From NCBI RefSeq assembly GCF_012641265.1, contig NZ_JABAHZ010000004.1, positions 434,001 to 498,000 on the forward strand: a stretch of DNA of 64,000 nt, written 5' to 3'. The position numbers and the translations under genes are program-made. Shown in pieces: positions 54,434 through 62,507 of this stretch. Numbering within the stretch: position 1 is the first letter of the stretch; the number at the start of each line of letters is the position of its first letter. The stretch is from Chitinophaga eiseniae (GTDB lineage: Bacteria > Bacteroidota > Bacteroidia > Chitinophagales > Chitinophagaceae). The notes beneath the pieces are model-generated. The model searched no databases. It was given only the letters and a program-made list of their open reading frames with translations, and was not told where the DNA came from.

Positions 54434-57196
54434 TTACATACCAGCATCTATCCATATACGCCCGCTGACCGGCGTATAATTCAGCATCAGGTTTCCCTGG
54501 CTTTCAGGCCCCATCCGGGCAGCCTCCTGGAATTTGGTGCCTATAGGCGAAATAGCGCTCATAAAGCCGATATCTCCCTCCGGAAAGGCAGGCGCCGTAT
54601 GGTTGTTGCCTGCTCCCTTGGGCGGCTGGGGACGAAACACCTGCAAAAACGTACCCTCATTACCGATATAAAAGGTAACCGGGTTGCCGGTGGTGTAAAA
54701 AGTAGCCCGGCGCACCTGCGCATGATAGCCTTTAAACTCAGGATACTCCCAGCTTTCACCGGTCACCGTGTTGTTATAGGCTTTATACCAGCTGCCAAAC
54801 TGCTGACCCTGCAACCGGTTTTTCCATACCCGGTACGGCCCTTCGCCAATCCAGGCCATTCCCTTCACCATATTTTCCGGGTAGTTAAAGGTGATGCCGG
54901 TAAATGGCGTTTCTCCTTTTACACTATAGCTATAATCCAGCTGGGCGGGAGCGCCGGCCTTAATCGTCCATTTTGCCTGGAGAAAACCGTTGCCTTCATA
55001 ACGGGCGGTAACAATGTAACCACTGTCGCCCGGGCTGTGACTGAACTGCTGCAGGCTTTGCGCTACACCCGCCAGCACCGTCCCACCGCTGAGTGGTACC
55101 ACCTGCCCGTTGACAACGATTTGCAGCAGCTGACCACTGGTACGGCTAAACGCATACCGGGTATTGCTGGCGGTAACAGTCAACGTATCCCCGCTGACAA
55201 TGGCGGCCACCTGCTGCCCGTTGCCGGTAGCTGCCGGCGGCGCCGGCGACCGGAGAGGCCAGCTCTTGTGTAAGATCTCCCGTCCATAAGGGTCGGTCAC
55301 TGTAATATATAGCACATCGGCCACGTCCCAGTCCCGGGGATGGGCCAATTGCAGGAAGCCTTTGGTATGTGGCGCTAATGCCGGCGCGGTAATATAACCG
55401 GCATTGATGGTGTCTGCCCGGTTATCTTTCCCGGGAGAAGGCAACCGCAGCAGCTGCCACCGGAACCCGCACTGGGAGAGGGGCGTATAGTCATAACAAT
55501 TCTCCACGGGAATACGGCCGTTGAAGGCGGCTGTAATAACAGGCAATGATATTTGTACCGGCGACCAGGTGTCTTTGATGGCATAAAAGCTGCCCTCTTT
55601 CTCCCGGTGAGGGCCTACAATGCCATCAGGGGCATGATTCCCGTCGGTATCTATCCATCCGTCTTTATCAGTGCGCACCAGCCCCTCGTCTGCAAATACC
55701 CACAGGAAGCCACCACCACCCCGCGGATGCTGGGAAATACGCGCCCAGAAGTCCCGTAGCCCGGCGCCCATGCCGCCATCGTACAGGCCATGCATAAACT
55801 CAGTGGGCATCAGGATATCCTGCTGGTCATATAAGCTCGAATTCACTACGTAGTTGTAGTCGGGATAGTGTTTGGTATCTACGCCGCTGTATCGCTCCCA
55901 GGGATGCAATACCGGCCGTTGTTGCGGATCATAAAGGGCATAGTCGCCATCCAGCGCCCGGTTAAAACCACCTTCATTACCGTTATCCCAGAAGATGATA
56001 GACGGATGGTTAACGTCCCGTACCACCAGCTCTTTTACCAGCCGGCGCCCGGTAACGGTATCGTAAGCGGCCTGCCAGCCCGTAAGTTCGTCCAATACAA
56101 AAAGCCCCAACGAATCGCATACATCCAGGAAGTGCTCATCCGGTGGGTAATGCGACATACGCACCGCATTCATGTTCATATCTTTCACGAGGTTCACATC
56201 CAGGATGCTGATGTCTTTACTCAGCGTGCGACCGGTTTCCGGCCACGCACTGTGGCGGTTTACACCCTTCAGCAATACCCGCACGCCATTAACGTATATC
56301 CCGTCCCGTGGGCGCACCGCGATGGTGCGGAAGCCAAAGGGCTGCGTAACGCTGTGTACTACCTGGGAATCGTTCTTCACCTGTATGACCGCCCGGTAGC
56401 GATTGGGGAACTCAGCGCTCCAGGTGCGGGGGCGGGCTACCTGTTGCTGTAACGTATATAGGCGCTCGTTAGGAAGCGTAGTATAGGCTTTCTCGTTAGC
56501 CGTGACAGCGGCTTGTACCGGCTTGTCGTCAAGACTAAATACTTGCGCGCTGACTGTGTACCCGGCTGGAAGGTTGTTGGTAAATACCTGTACTGAAAAG
56601 TCGCCTTTGGCTGTAGCATTAATAGCCAGGCGGTTAATATGTACCCTGGGCTTTACTTCCAGGTAAACGGGCCGGTAAATGCCGCCCAGTACCCAAAAAT
56701 CGCCATTGCGTTCGGCCCTGTTCACACTGGCATTGGCCGACATTTTGCTCACTGTTACCTCCAGCAGGTTGCTGCCCTTGCGCAATAATTTGCTGATATC
56801 GTAGCTGAACCGGTAAAAGCCGCCCTGGTGAATGGCACCGGCAGCGCGGCCATTGATTTTTACGTCAGCATCGGTCATCACCCCATCAAATACCAGGTTT
56901 ACCTGCTGCTGCTGCCAGTTGACCGGTGCCTCAAAACGATAACGATAACTGCCTTTTTCATCTGCTTTTACTTTATCATGTCCGTAGTTGTAGCCGCCAA
57001 ATCCCTGCTGTTCCCAGTTGGAAGGAACGGGAATGGTAGTCCACTGCCCGCTTTTACGGCCGCCGGAACAATAAAAGTCCCAGTCAACAGTATGGTCTTT
57101 ATCGGTACCGGAAAGATAGATGCGTTGGGTTTCCTGTGCAAACGCGGTCTGCAGGCATACTATGGCCGACAGGAGTAAAACAATGCGTGCTGACAT
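54434..57196 (-). CDS. GH2-family glycoside hydrolase (beta-galactosidase-like), secreted
   Basis: A 920-residue exported enzyme with a signal peptide ending at AFAQ, starting at 57196; an upstream ATG at 57262 lies within the previous gene's terminator hairpin and is rejected. The order is a sugar-binding jelly roll (about 35-180; IPVPSNWEQQGFGG, FDGVMTDADVKINGR), an immunoglobulin-like domain (to about 285) and the catalytic barrel. Glu408 in WDNGNEGGFN is the acid/base and Glu466 in MPTEFMHG the probable nucleophile. Two further beta domains reach to the end. The specificity may be beta-galactoside or another beta-glycoside; the family is broad. It is the last of the minus-strand genes behind the right-hand SusC/D pair. 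Confidence 0.88.
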   Translation of the reverse strand: MSARIVLLLSAIVCLQTAFAQETQRIYLSGTDKDHTVDWDFYCSGGRKSGQWTTIPVPSNWEQQGFGGYNYGHDKVKADEKGSYRYRFEAPVNWQQQQVNLVFDGVMTDADVKINGRAAGAIHQGGFYRFSYDISKLLRKGSNLLEVTVSKMSANASVNRAERNGDFWVLGGIYRPVYLEVKPRVHINRLAINATAKGDFSVQVFTNNLPAGYTVSAQVFSLDDKPVQAAVTANEKAYTTLPNERLYTLQQQVARPRTWSAEFPNRYRAVIQVKNDSQVVHSVTQPFGFRTIAVRPRDGIYVNGVRVLLKGVNRHSAWPETGRTLSKDISILDVNLVKDMNMNAVRMSHYPPDEHFLDVCDSLGLFVLDELTGWQAAYDTVTGRRLVKELVVRDVNHPSIIFWDNGNEGGFNRALDGDYALYDPQQRPVLHPWERYSGVDTKHYPDYNYVVNSSLYDQQDILMPTEFMHGLYDGGMGAGLRDFWARISQHPRGGGGFLWVFADEGLVRTDKDGWIDTDGNHAPDGIVGPHREKEGSFYAIKDTWSPVQISLPVITAAFNGRIPVENCYDYTPLSQCGFRWQLLRLPSPGKDNRADTINAGYITAPALAPHTKGFLQLAHPRDWDVADVLYITVTDPYGREILHKSWPLRSPAPPAATGNGQQVAAIVSGDTLTVTASNTRYAFSRTSGQLLQIVVNGQVVPLSGGTVLAGVAQSLQQFSHSPGDSGYIVTARYEGNGFLQAKWTIKAGAPAQLDYSYSVKGETPFTGITFNYPENMVKGMAWIGEGPYRVWKNRLQGQQFGSWYKAYNNTVTGESWEYPEFKGYHAQVRRATFYTTGNPVTFYIGNEGTFLQVFRPQPPKGAGNNHTAPAFPEGDIGFMSAISPIGTKFQEAARMGPESQGNLMLNYTPVSGRIWIDAGM

Positions 57197-57225
57197 AACT
57201 GGAATTTTAAAAATGCCCTTAAAAA

Positions 57226-57280
57226 TAAAAAAAGAAAAGGCCAATACCAGTAAAGTTTTCACTTTTACATGGTATTGGCC
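57226..57280 (-). terminator. Terminator of the GDPD-phosphatase gene
   Basis: On the minus strand an 11-bp GC-containing stem (57270-57280 with 57239-57249) with an inner A/T extension is followed by TTTTCTTTTTTTA. This is a canonical terminator, 28 bp after the stop at 57309. Confidence 0.88.
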
Positions 57281-57308
57281 AGTGGCTATTTACAGGGCCC
57301 GTTGCTAA

Positions 57309-59138
57309 CTAGCGTTTGAAGCAGGCCATCATCTTCTTAAAAATCTCATTATTCTCATATACTCCCTGGAAAAGCTGGGAGTTAGGACCATAGGCAAATA
57401 CCATTACCGGTATGCCGGTATGGTCGTTGGTAGCAAAGTGGCCGCGCAGCGTACCTTTGGCAATATCGCCATCCATGAGGGCGAGGCCGCTGGTTTCATG
57501 GTCGGCAGTAACGATCACGGTCGTCTGCTTATCCTGGTCGGCAAAGCGTAAGGCTTCTCCCACGGCTTCATCAAAATCGAGCATTTCACGTACCAGGTAA
57601 TCCAGGTCGTTCATATGACCGCCCTGGTCAATACGGGAGCCTTCTACCATTAAAAAGAAGCCTTTGCCGGAAGCATTGAGCTGCTGCAAAGCTTTCTTCA
57701 GCGCTGTTTTCAGGTAATTCCCCCGGCCATTGCGCATGGAGCTCACTACTTTATTAGGGAGAATAACGAGGGTACGGTTTTTCGTAGTGGCGTTCCAGTT
57801 ATCGAGGTTATCATATACCTGTATACCGGAAGCCGCCAGTTGCGGACCAAAGTCTTTATCGAGCGATTCTCTGCCGCCGCCTACTGCCAGTTGCAGTTTG
57901 CTGCTCAGCAGCTGGCGTTCCAGGGTATAGGTACTATCGCGGTCGGCAGTATGGCCGTAAAAAGAAGCAGGCGTGGCGCCGGTAATTTCTTCGGTCACAA
58001 TTACGCCGCTCTGTATGCCTTTAGGCGCCAGTATTTCCGGTAATACCGGGATAGACACATAAGTGTTATCGAGACCTATGGCGCGGTTATGTGTTTTCTG
58101 CCCGGTACCCATGGCAGATCCGCCGGCGGCAGAATCGGTGTGGTAATTATCGGTGGACTGGGTTTTGGATAAACCCAGCTGTTTCATCTGGAAGATATTC
58201 AGTGCGCCTTTGTTGGCCGTATAGCCGGAAAACATTTCTGCCAGGCCGGTACCATCGCCAATCATCAGGATCACGTTTTTAGAACGTACCTGGGTGGCGT
58301 CGGATACATAGGTAGGCGTATATACGGGATGTACCGGCATATTGGAGGCGGTATTGCGTTGGGTATTGTGCAGCACATCATACAATTCTTCCGGATGGTC
58401 GGAGCCAATCCAGTCTACGCCCAGGTCCATCAGCTTATAATAAGTGGACCGGGTGGAAGGCGCGCCCCAGAAGCGAAACGCATAGCCCTGCTGGTGTACC
58501 CGTTCTATCACGTGAGTTACTTTTTCCAGCTCCGCTGGTACCAGGGTGCCCTTGCCGTTCCAATGACTATAGGCGCCGAAGTCAACGCTCAGCATAGCAA
58601 TGCGCGACTTTAACGCTGCCGGGTATACGCTGTCGGGCCGGCCATCGAAGAAGAAGATAGGATCGTATTTAGCCCATTCTGCCATAGGAGGTAAGTTCCC
58701 GGAGATAACCAGCTTCACAGCAGCAGGGTTCTGGCTGCGGTCAAAATAGCGGCGATAGGGAAGCAGCAGTTCCTGTAATGCCTGTAACGTGGGACTACCG
58801 GCTGTTTTCAGATCTATCAGTAATTGCATGGGAGCGCCGTCTGCGTAAGGTTTCCCATTATAGAGCGAAAACTGCCGCAGTACCGGTTGCAGATACATTT
58901 CTTTAAAGGTGCGGAAAGGGGTGATGGCACTGGGATCATGGGCCACATACAGTACCCCGTCTTTCAGGTGTATATCGGCTTCAATAGAACCAAACTGGAG
59001 TGAAGCAGCGGCATAAAAAGGAGTAGCCCGTTCATAGTCATTATGGGAGTGTGCATTGGCCATGGTATATTGTTGCATTTGGGCCTGTGCACTGCCGGCC
59101 AGTAATATACCTGATAGTATGGGCAGAAAATTCTTCAT
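57309..59138 (-). CDS. Fusion of GDPD-like phosphodiesterase and alkaline phosphatase
   Basis: A 609-residue exported protein (signal peptide to about residue 20) with two enzymes in one chain. Residues about 24-255 are a glycerophosphodiester-phosphodiesterase/PI-PLC-like barrel: His30 and His32 in AHSHNDYE, Glu53 and Asp55 in IEADIHLKDG, His68 in YVAHD. Residues about 286-609 are an alkaline phosphatase: MIGDGTG with Asp295, nucleophile Ser336 in HTDSAAGG, TADHETSG and a late His in ATNDHTGIPV. The pair could cleave a glycerophosphodiester and then remove phosphate from the product in the periplasm. It lies between the RBBP9-type gene and GH2 with its own terminator. Confidence 0.9.
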   Translation of the reverse strand: MKNFLPILSGILLAGSAQAQMQQYTMANAHSHNDYERATPFYAAASLQFGSIEADIHLKDGVLYVAHDPSAITPFRTFKEMYLQPVLRQFSLYNGKPYADGAPMQLLIDLKTAGSPTLQALQELLLPYRRYFDRSQNPAAVKLVISGNLPPMAEWAKYDPIFFFDGRPDSVYPAALKSRIAMLSVDFGAYSHWNGKGTLVPAELEKVTHVIERVHQQGYAFRFWGAPSTRSTYYKLMDLGVDWIGSDHPEELYDVLHNTQRNTASNMPVHPVYTPTYVSDATQVRSKNVILMIGDGTGLAEMFSGYTANKGALNIFQMKQLGLSKTQSTDNYHTDSAAGGSAMGTGQKTHNRAIGLDNTYVSIPVLPEILAPKGIQSGVIVTEEITGATPASFYGHTADRDSTYTLERQLLSSKLQLAVGGGRESLDKDFGPQLAASGIQVYDNLDNWNATTKNRTLVILPNKVVSSMRNGRGNYLKTALKKALQQLNASGKGFFLMVEGSRIDQGGHMNDLDYLVREMLDFDEAVGEALRFADQDKQTTVIVTADHETSGLALMDGDIAKGTLRGHFATNDHTGIPVMVFAYGPNSQLFQGVYENNEIFKKMMACFKR

Positions 59139-59387
59139 TGTATCCTAAAATCTGATTTATAACCTGTTAAATGGGAAAAGCCCCCCGTTTTAAGGGGCCA
59201 AAGTTGACATAATCCTATCTTGTATCCATACACCGCACCTTATCTTTGTGTTAATTGTTCCGCTAGAAAAATCGATTTAGTCCTGGCTCCGGGCAGCAAG
59301 ATATATTTTTTGACGGCAAAAGAAAAACGTTGGAATCGGTTGGAAAGGAAAACGGTGGTTACAGGCTAAACGGAAAATAAGTTGGCA
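59139..59387. other. 249-bp gap, with an orphan plus-strand promoter-like pair
   Basis: No gene is evident here. On the plus strand TTG (59220-59222), an 18-bp spacer and TATCTTTG (59241-59248) form a good promoter-like pair, yet no plus-strand gene follows; the next gene downstream lies on the opposite strand. Its product, if real, would be a small RNA or an antisense transcript to the hydrolase gene at 59388. No clear terminator hairpin follows. The minus-strand promoter of the phosphatase gene should also lie here, but I saw only a weak CAACTTTG. Confidence 0.35.
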
Positions 59388-59933
59388 TCAGAGGGTGGGC
59401 CAGTTTTGTATCAGCGCTTTCAGGAGGTTCTGGCCTTCCTGCCATTCACCCAAACCTGATTCACTGTTGATATGGCCTTTGGCGCCGGCATTCACAAAAC
59501 GGCTGCCCCAGTGATTGGCCAAAAAAGCGGCTCTTTCCAGCGTACAATAGGGATCGTTGGTACTGGCGACTACCATACTGGGAAAGGGCAGCTTCTCCAA
59601 AGGAATAGGGGAAAAGCCTTTTGCCTCCGGCGGGAAGTCGGGCCTTTCGGCATCAGCAGGTGCAACCAGCAAAGCGCCGGTAATTTTCAACCTGGTTTTT
59701 CCCGCCCAATGCACCAATGCCATACAGGCCAGGCTATGTGCAGCTATCACTACCTGTGGGCCAGCATCCGCCACTGCCTGCTCTATGCTGGCTACCCAAT
59801 CCTCGCAGACCGGGGCATCCCAGCTGCGCTGCTCAATTCGTCTGGTACCAGGTATCAGCTGCTCCCACAGTGTTTGCCAGTGTAATGGCCCGGAACTACC
59901 TAGCCCGGGCGCTGTCAGAACTTTAATTTCCAT
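59388..59933 (-). CDS. RBBP9/YdeN-type serine hydrolase
   Basis: A 181-residue small alpha/beta hydrolase of the RBBP9/YdeN family (Ser_hydrolase). It opens with VLTAPGLGSSGPLHWQTLWEQL. The nucleophile serine is in AHSLAC, Asp in STNDPYC and His in GAKGHINSESGLGEW, all in the family's order. The chosen ATG at 59933 agrees with the usual family start, while the open frame extends 48 codons upstream with no similarity. Cytoplasmic; natural substrates of the family are unknown. It stands between the terminators of the SusC/D operon and the phosphatase gene, so it is a single-gene unit. Confidence 0.87.
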   Translation of the reverse strand: MEIKVLTAPGLGSSGPLHWQTLWEQLIPGTRRIEQRSWDAPVCEDWVASIEQAVADAGPQVVIAAHSLACMALVHWAGKTRLKITGALLVAPADAERPDFPPEAKGFSPIPLEKLPFPSMVVASTNDPYCTLERAAFLANHWGSRFVNAGAKGHINSESGLGEWQEGQNLLKALIQNWPTL

Positions 59934-60021
59934 GACAAGAAGCGTTGTATATTGAAAGATAGTAAAAGAATAAGGAATAACACAAGGCGATTTACAGACC
60001 GGCTGTGAACAAGGCCTGCCA

Positions 60022-60053
60022 CAAAAAAATAGCCGGTACTGGAGAGTACCGGC
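60022..60053 (-). terminator. Second terminator after the right-hand SusC/D operon
   Basis: A perfect 9-bp stem (60032-60040 with 60045-60053) and a 4-nt loop, followed on the minus strand by TATTTTTTTG. It lies 98 bp beyond the lipoprotein stop at 60151. Confidence 0.8.
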
Positions 60054-60099
60054 AACAGGTAACAACCAAAACAGCATTATTAATACTGAGTATCGTCGA

Positions 60100-60134
60100 T
60101 TTTAAAAAATACCGGCAGGAATGTTCCCGCCGGT
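60100..60134 (-). terminator. First terminator after the right-hand SusC/D operon
   Basis: On the minus strand an 11-bp stem with one wobble pair (60124-60134 with 60111-60121) is followed by ATTTTTTA. It lies 17 bp beyond the lipoprotein stop and is in series with a second terminator. Confidence 0.78.
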
Positions 60135-60150
60135 GTGCATAAGTGGATTT

Positions 60151-60909
60151 TTAAAATACAAACCCTTTCCGCTTGAACATCCAGATATTACGCCAGCCAT
60201 CTCCCTGCTGTACCAGCGTCATCTCGTTTTCGTTCAGCTTTATAATATTGTAAGCCACATTATTGCCCCAGCTAATGTCGGCACCGCTAATCTTTATTTT
60301 CTGGTTCAGCGTATCCAGGCTGAAAAAGCCCTGGGTGGTAGTGCCGTTATGCGTGATGGCGAAATGGGCATTGCCATTCAGATCAAAGGTCATCTGGTCA
60401 TCAATTACGCCCTGGGTTTTCAGGCCTGCGGCGCCTACTGTCCACCAGGCGGGCTTGTCAGCATCTCCCGGACCGTTACCATGGCAATAACCAGTGGGTA
60501 CATCTACCGCCCATACCCAGGTTTTACCGGCAGCATCATTGGTAAGCAAATGGTATAATTTGCTGGCGAAAAATTTTGGGTCGTTGGCGCTCACCTTCAC
60601 TTTCACAGAATCCGTTTTAGGACCGCCACTGCCATAGGCCGAATATTTCACGTAAAAATCACCTGCAAAAGGTAATATCACTACGGCCTTCGTTTCTTTT
60701 GTGGTGCCGAAAACATAATCCCAGAAAGGAATTACACCCTTGGTGTTGCTTTCCAGCGTTACCTGGTTATCATATCCCGGCGTTTGAGTAACGGAAAAGT
60801 CGAGCTTCATGCCAGCAGGATCCTCCGGCGTAACCCGGTCCTCGTAAGGTGTACAGGCATTCAGCGATATGGCCAGGGCGCCTGCTAAAAGTATATACAG
60901 CGATTTCAT
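60151..60909 (-). CDS. SusD-linked surface lipoprotein, beta-rich
   Basis: A 252-residue lipoprotein (LNAC, Cys19). The ATG at 60909 is chosen because an earlier ATG adds a leader without sense and overlaps susD. Residues about 25-110 resemble a PKD/Ig-like domain (TQTPGYDNQVTLESNTKGVIPFWDYVFG; KAVVILPFAGDFYVKYSAYGSGG). The second half is a beta-sandwich rich in Trp (TWVWAVDVPTGYCHGNGPGDADKPAWWTVGAAG), with aromatic residues suited to stacking on sugars. It follows susD after 26 bp and ends at two terminators. It is most likely an extra glycan-binding protein of this SusC/D system (SusE/F position); the ligand is unknown. Confidence 0.75.
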   Translation of the reverse strand: MKSLYILLAGALAISLNACTPYEDRVTPEDPAGMKLDFSVTQTPGYDNQVTLESNTKGVIPFWDYVFGTTKETKAVVILPFAGDFYVKYSAYGSGGPKTDSVKVKVSANDPKFFASKLYHLLTNDAAGKTWVWAVDVPTGYCHGNGPGDADKPAWWTVGAAGLKTQGVIDDQMTFDLNGNAHFAITHNGTTTQGFFSLDTLNQKIKISGADISWGNNVAYNIIKLNENEMTLVQQGDGWRNIWMFKRKGFVF

Positions 60910-60935
60910 TTTGGTAGATTTTAATGTGAACAGGA

Positions 60936-62495
60936 TTACCATCCGGTATTTTGTTTCAGCGAACCATTAGACAAATTGATCTGCGTTTCAGGAATGGAAA
61001 ACAAACCATTGGTTTCACTCCTGAAACTGATATTGAAGGCAGGATCGGTAGCGGTATTGTCTATTGCGTTCTTTGCCACACTCATACCCTGTCTTAACAA
61101 ATCCCAGTAACGCAGCCCTTCGAGCGACAACTCCAAACGACGTTCTTCCATGATCTGCGCCTTGCTGCTGAGCGTAATCCGATGCGTTTGATCGCCGAAA
61201 GCGCGGTCACGCACCCGGTCAATATACCCCTGGGCTTTGGCGATATTGCTACCCAGGTTTAATTCAGCGCCCATCAGCAACACATCGGCAAAACGAATGG
61301 CCATGAAGTTGTCGTAGTTATCCGTTTGGAAATTACCGCCCAGGTCATCAGCATTACCATCTTTTAAAGGCGTATATTTTTTGCAATAAAAACCGGTGTA
61401 TTGTGCCTGGTCTCCTTTTACAAAAGTATTGGCATAACCTTCCCCGTTAATAGAGATGATCGAAGCTGTTTGCCTGCTGTCGCCCGGAGCAAAGGCACGG
61501 TACAGGCTTTCATTCACGGTGGCGCCACCCCAGCCTTTATAATAAGGTCCCAGCACCTGGCCGCGTATGCCGATCATCACCTGTACCCGGTTACCATTCT
61601 GCTGGCTCTGATCTCCCAGTGCCAGGTAGGTAAACTGTATGGTGAAAATGCCTTCCTGGTTATTCTGTCCCGCGTAGGCTTCCTTGCTTTCTGCTGAAGC
61701 ACGGAACAGGTTTTGGTATTTAGGTACCAGGCTGTATCCACTGTTGTTAATCACATCATCAATAGCAGTAGTGGCATCTGCCTGGGTAATCACACCTGCT
61801 ACGTCAGGTTTACTGTAGTAGCCGGTATAGTAGAGAAACACTCGACCTAATAACGCTTCTGCAGCCCATTTGGTGACACGCCCATTTTCTGCGGCAGGAA
61901 TACTGCTGTAAGGAGTTGCCGGAAGATCGGCAGCCGCCTGCTTCAGATCACTCGCAATGAGGTGATACACGCTATCAGCGCTCGCCTGTGGAACGGTGTA
62001 ATTGCCGGGTTCCAGCGGAATAGTAATCAATGGTACGTGGCCAAACATCCGTACCAGGTCGAAGTAAAAATAGGCGCGCAGGAAATGCGCTTCCGCGACA
62101 TAACGCTTCTTCGTAGCATCATCGCCTTTGAAGTTTACACCATCTACCTTTTGTAAAAATTTATTGGCGCGGTAAATACCGGTATAATATTTCTTCCATG
62201 CATTGCTGTTCAGATCGGTCATCCGCACGCTTTTGTCCCATTGGCTCCAGCCGTTATCAGAGGAGCCGCCGCCGCCAAAGCAATCATCGGAGGCAATTTC
62301 GGAAGTGAGGGAAATATTGCCAAAGCCATCCCAGTTCAATACGCTGTAGGCAGCTACCAATCCCTTGTAGGCATCGGTTGGCGTCTTATAAAAATCTTCC
62401 TCTGTGATCGTATTAATCGGCAATGTTTCCAGGAATTTTTTTCCGCAGGAACTCATTACCCCTGTTATTATAATCGCTGCAAGTATCTTTTTCAT
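60936..62495 (-). CDS. SusD/RagB family lipoprotein
   Basis: A 519-residue SusD-type lipoprotein (MSSC, Cys17). Signatures are FYKTPTDAYKGLVAAYSVLN, RYVAEAHFLRAYFYFDLVRMFGHVPLI, a TPR-like middle (WAAEALLGRVFLYYTGYYS) and the C-terminal IMEERRLELSLEGLRYWDLLRQGM. It lies 12 bp after the SusC stop and precedes a beta-rich lipoprotein. The segment DDCFGGGGSSDNGWSQWDK near residue 70-90 is an unusual Gly-rich loop on the face expected to bind ligand. Confidence 0.95.
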   Translation of the reverse strand: MKKILAAIIITGVMSSCGKKFLETLPINTITEEDFYKTPTDAYKGLVAAYSVLNWDGFGNISLTSEIASDDCFGGGGSSDNGWSQWDKSVRMTDLNSNAWKKYYTGIYRANKFLQKVDGVNFKGDDATKKRYVAEAHFLRAYFYFDLVRMFGHVPLITIPLEPGNYTVPQASADSVYHLIASDLKQAAADLPATPYSSIPAAENGRVTKWAAEALLGRVFLYYTGYYSKPDVAGVITQADATTAIDDVINNSGYSLVPKYQNLFRASAESKEAYAGQNNQEGIFTIQFTYLALGDQSQQNGNRVQVMIGIRGQVLGPYYKGWGGATVNESLYRAFAPGDSRQTASIISINGEGYANTFVKGDQAQYTGFYCKKYTPLKDGNADDLGGNFQTDNYDNFMAIRFADVLLMGAELNLGSNIAKAQGYIDRVRDRAFGDQTHRITLSSKAQIMEERRLELSLEGLRYWDLLRQGMSVAKNAIDNTATDPAFNISFRSETNGLFSIPETQINLSNGSLKQNTGW

Positions 62496-62507
62496 GATTG
62501 CCCGGGT

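Noticed and set aside
57197-57262. Longer GH2 start at 57262
   Set aside because: This stretch is the terminator of the upstream phosphatase gene; the ATG at 57196 gives a clean signal peptide.
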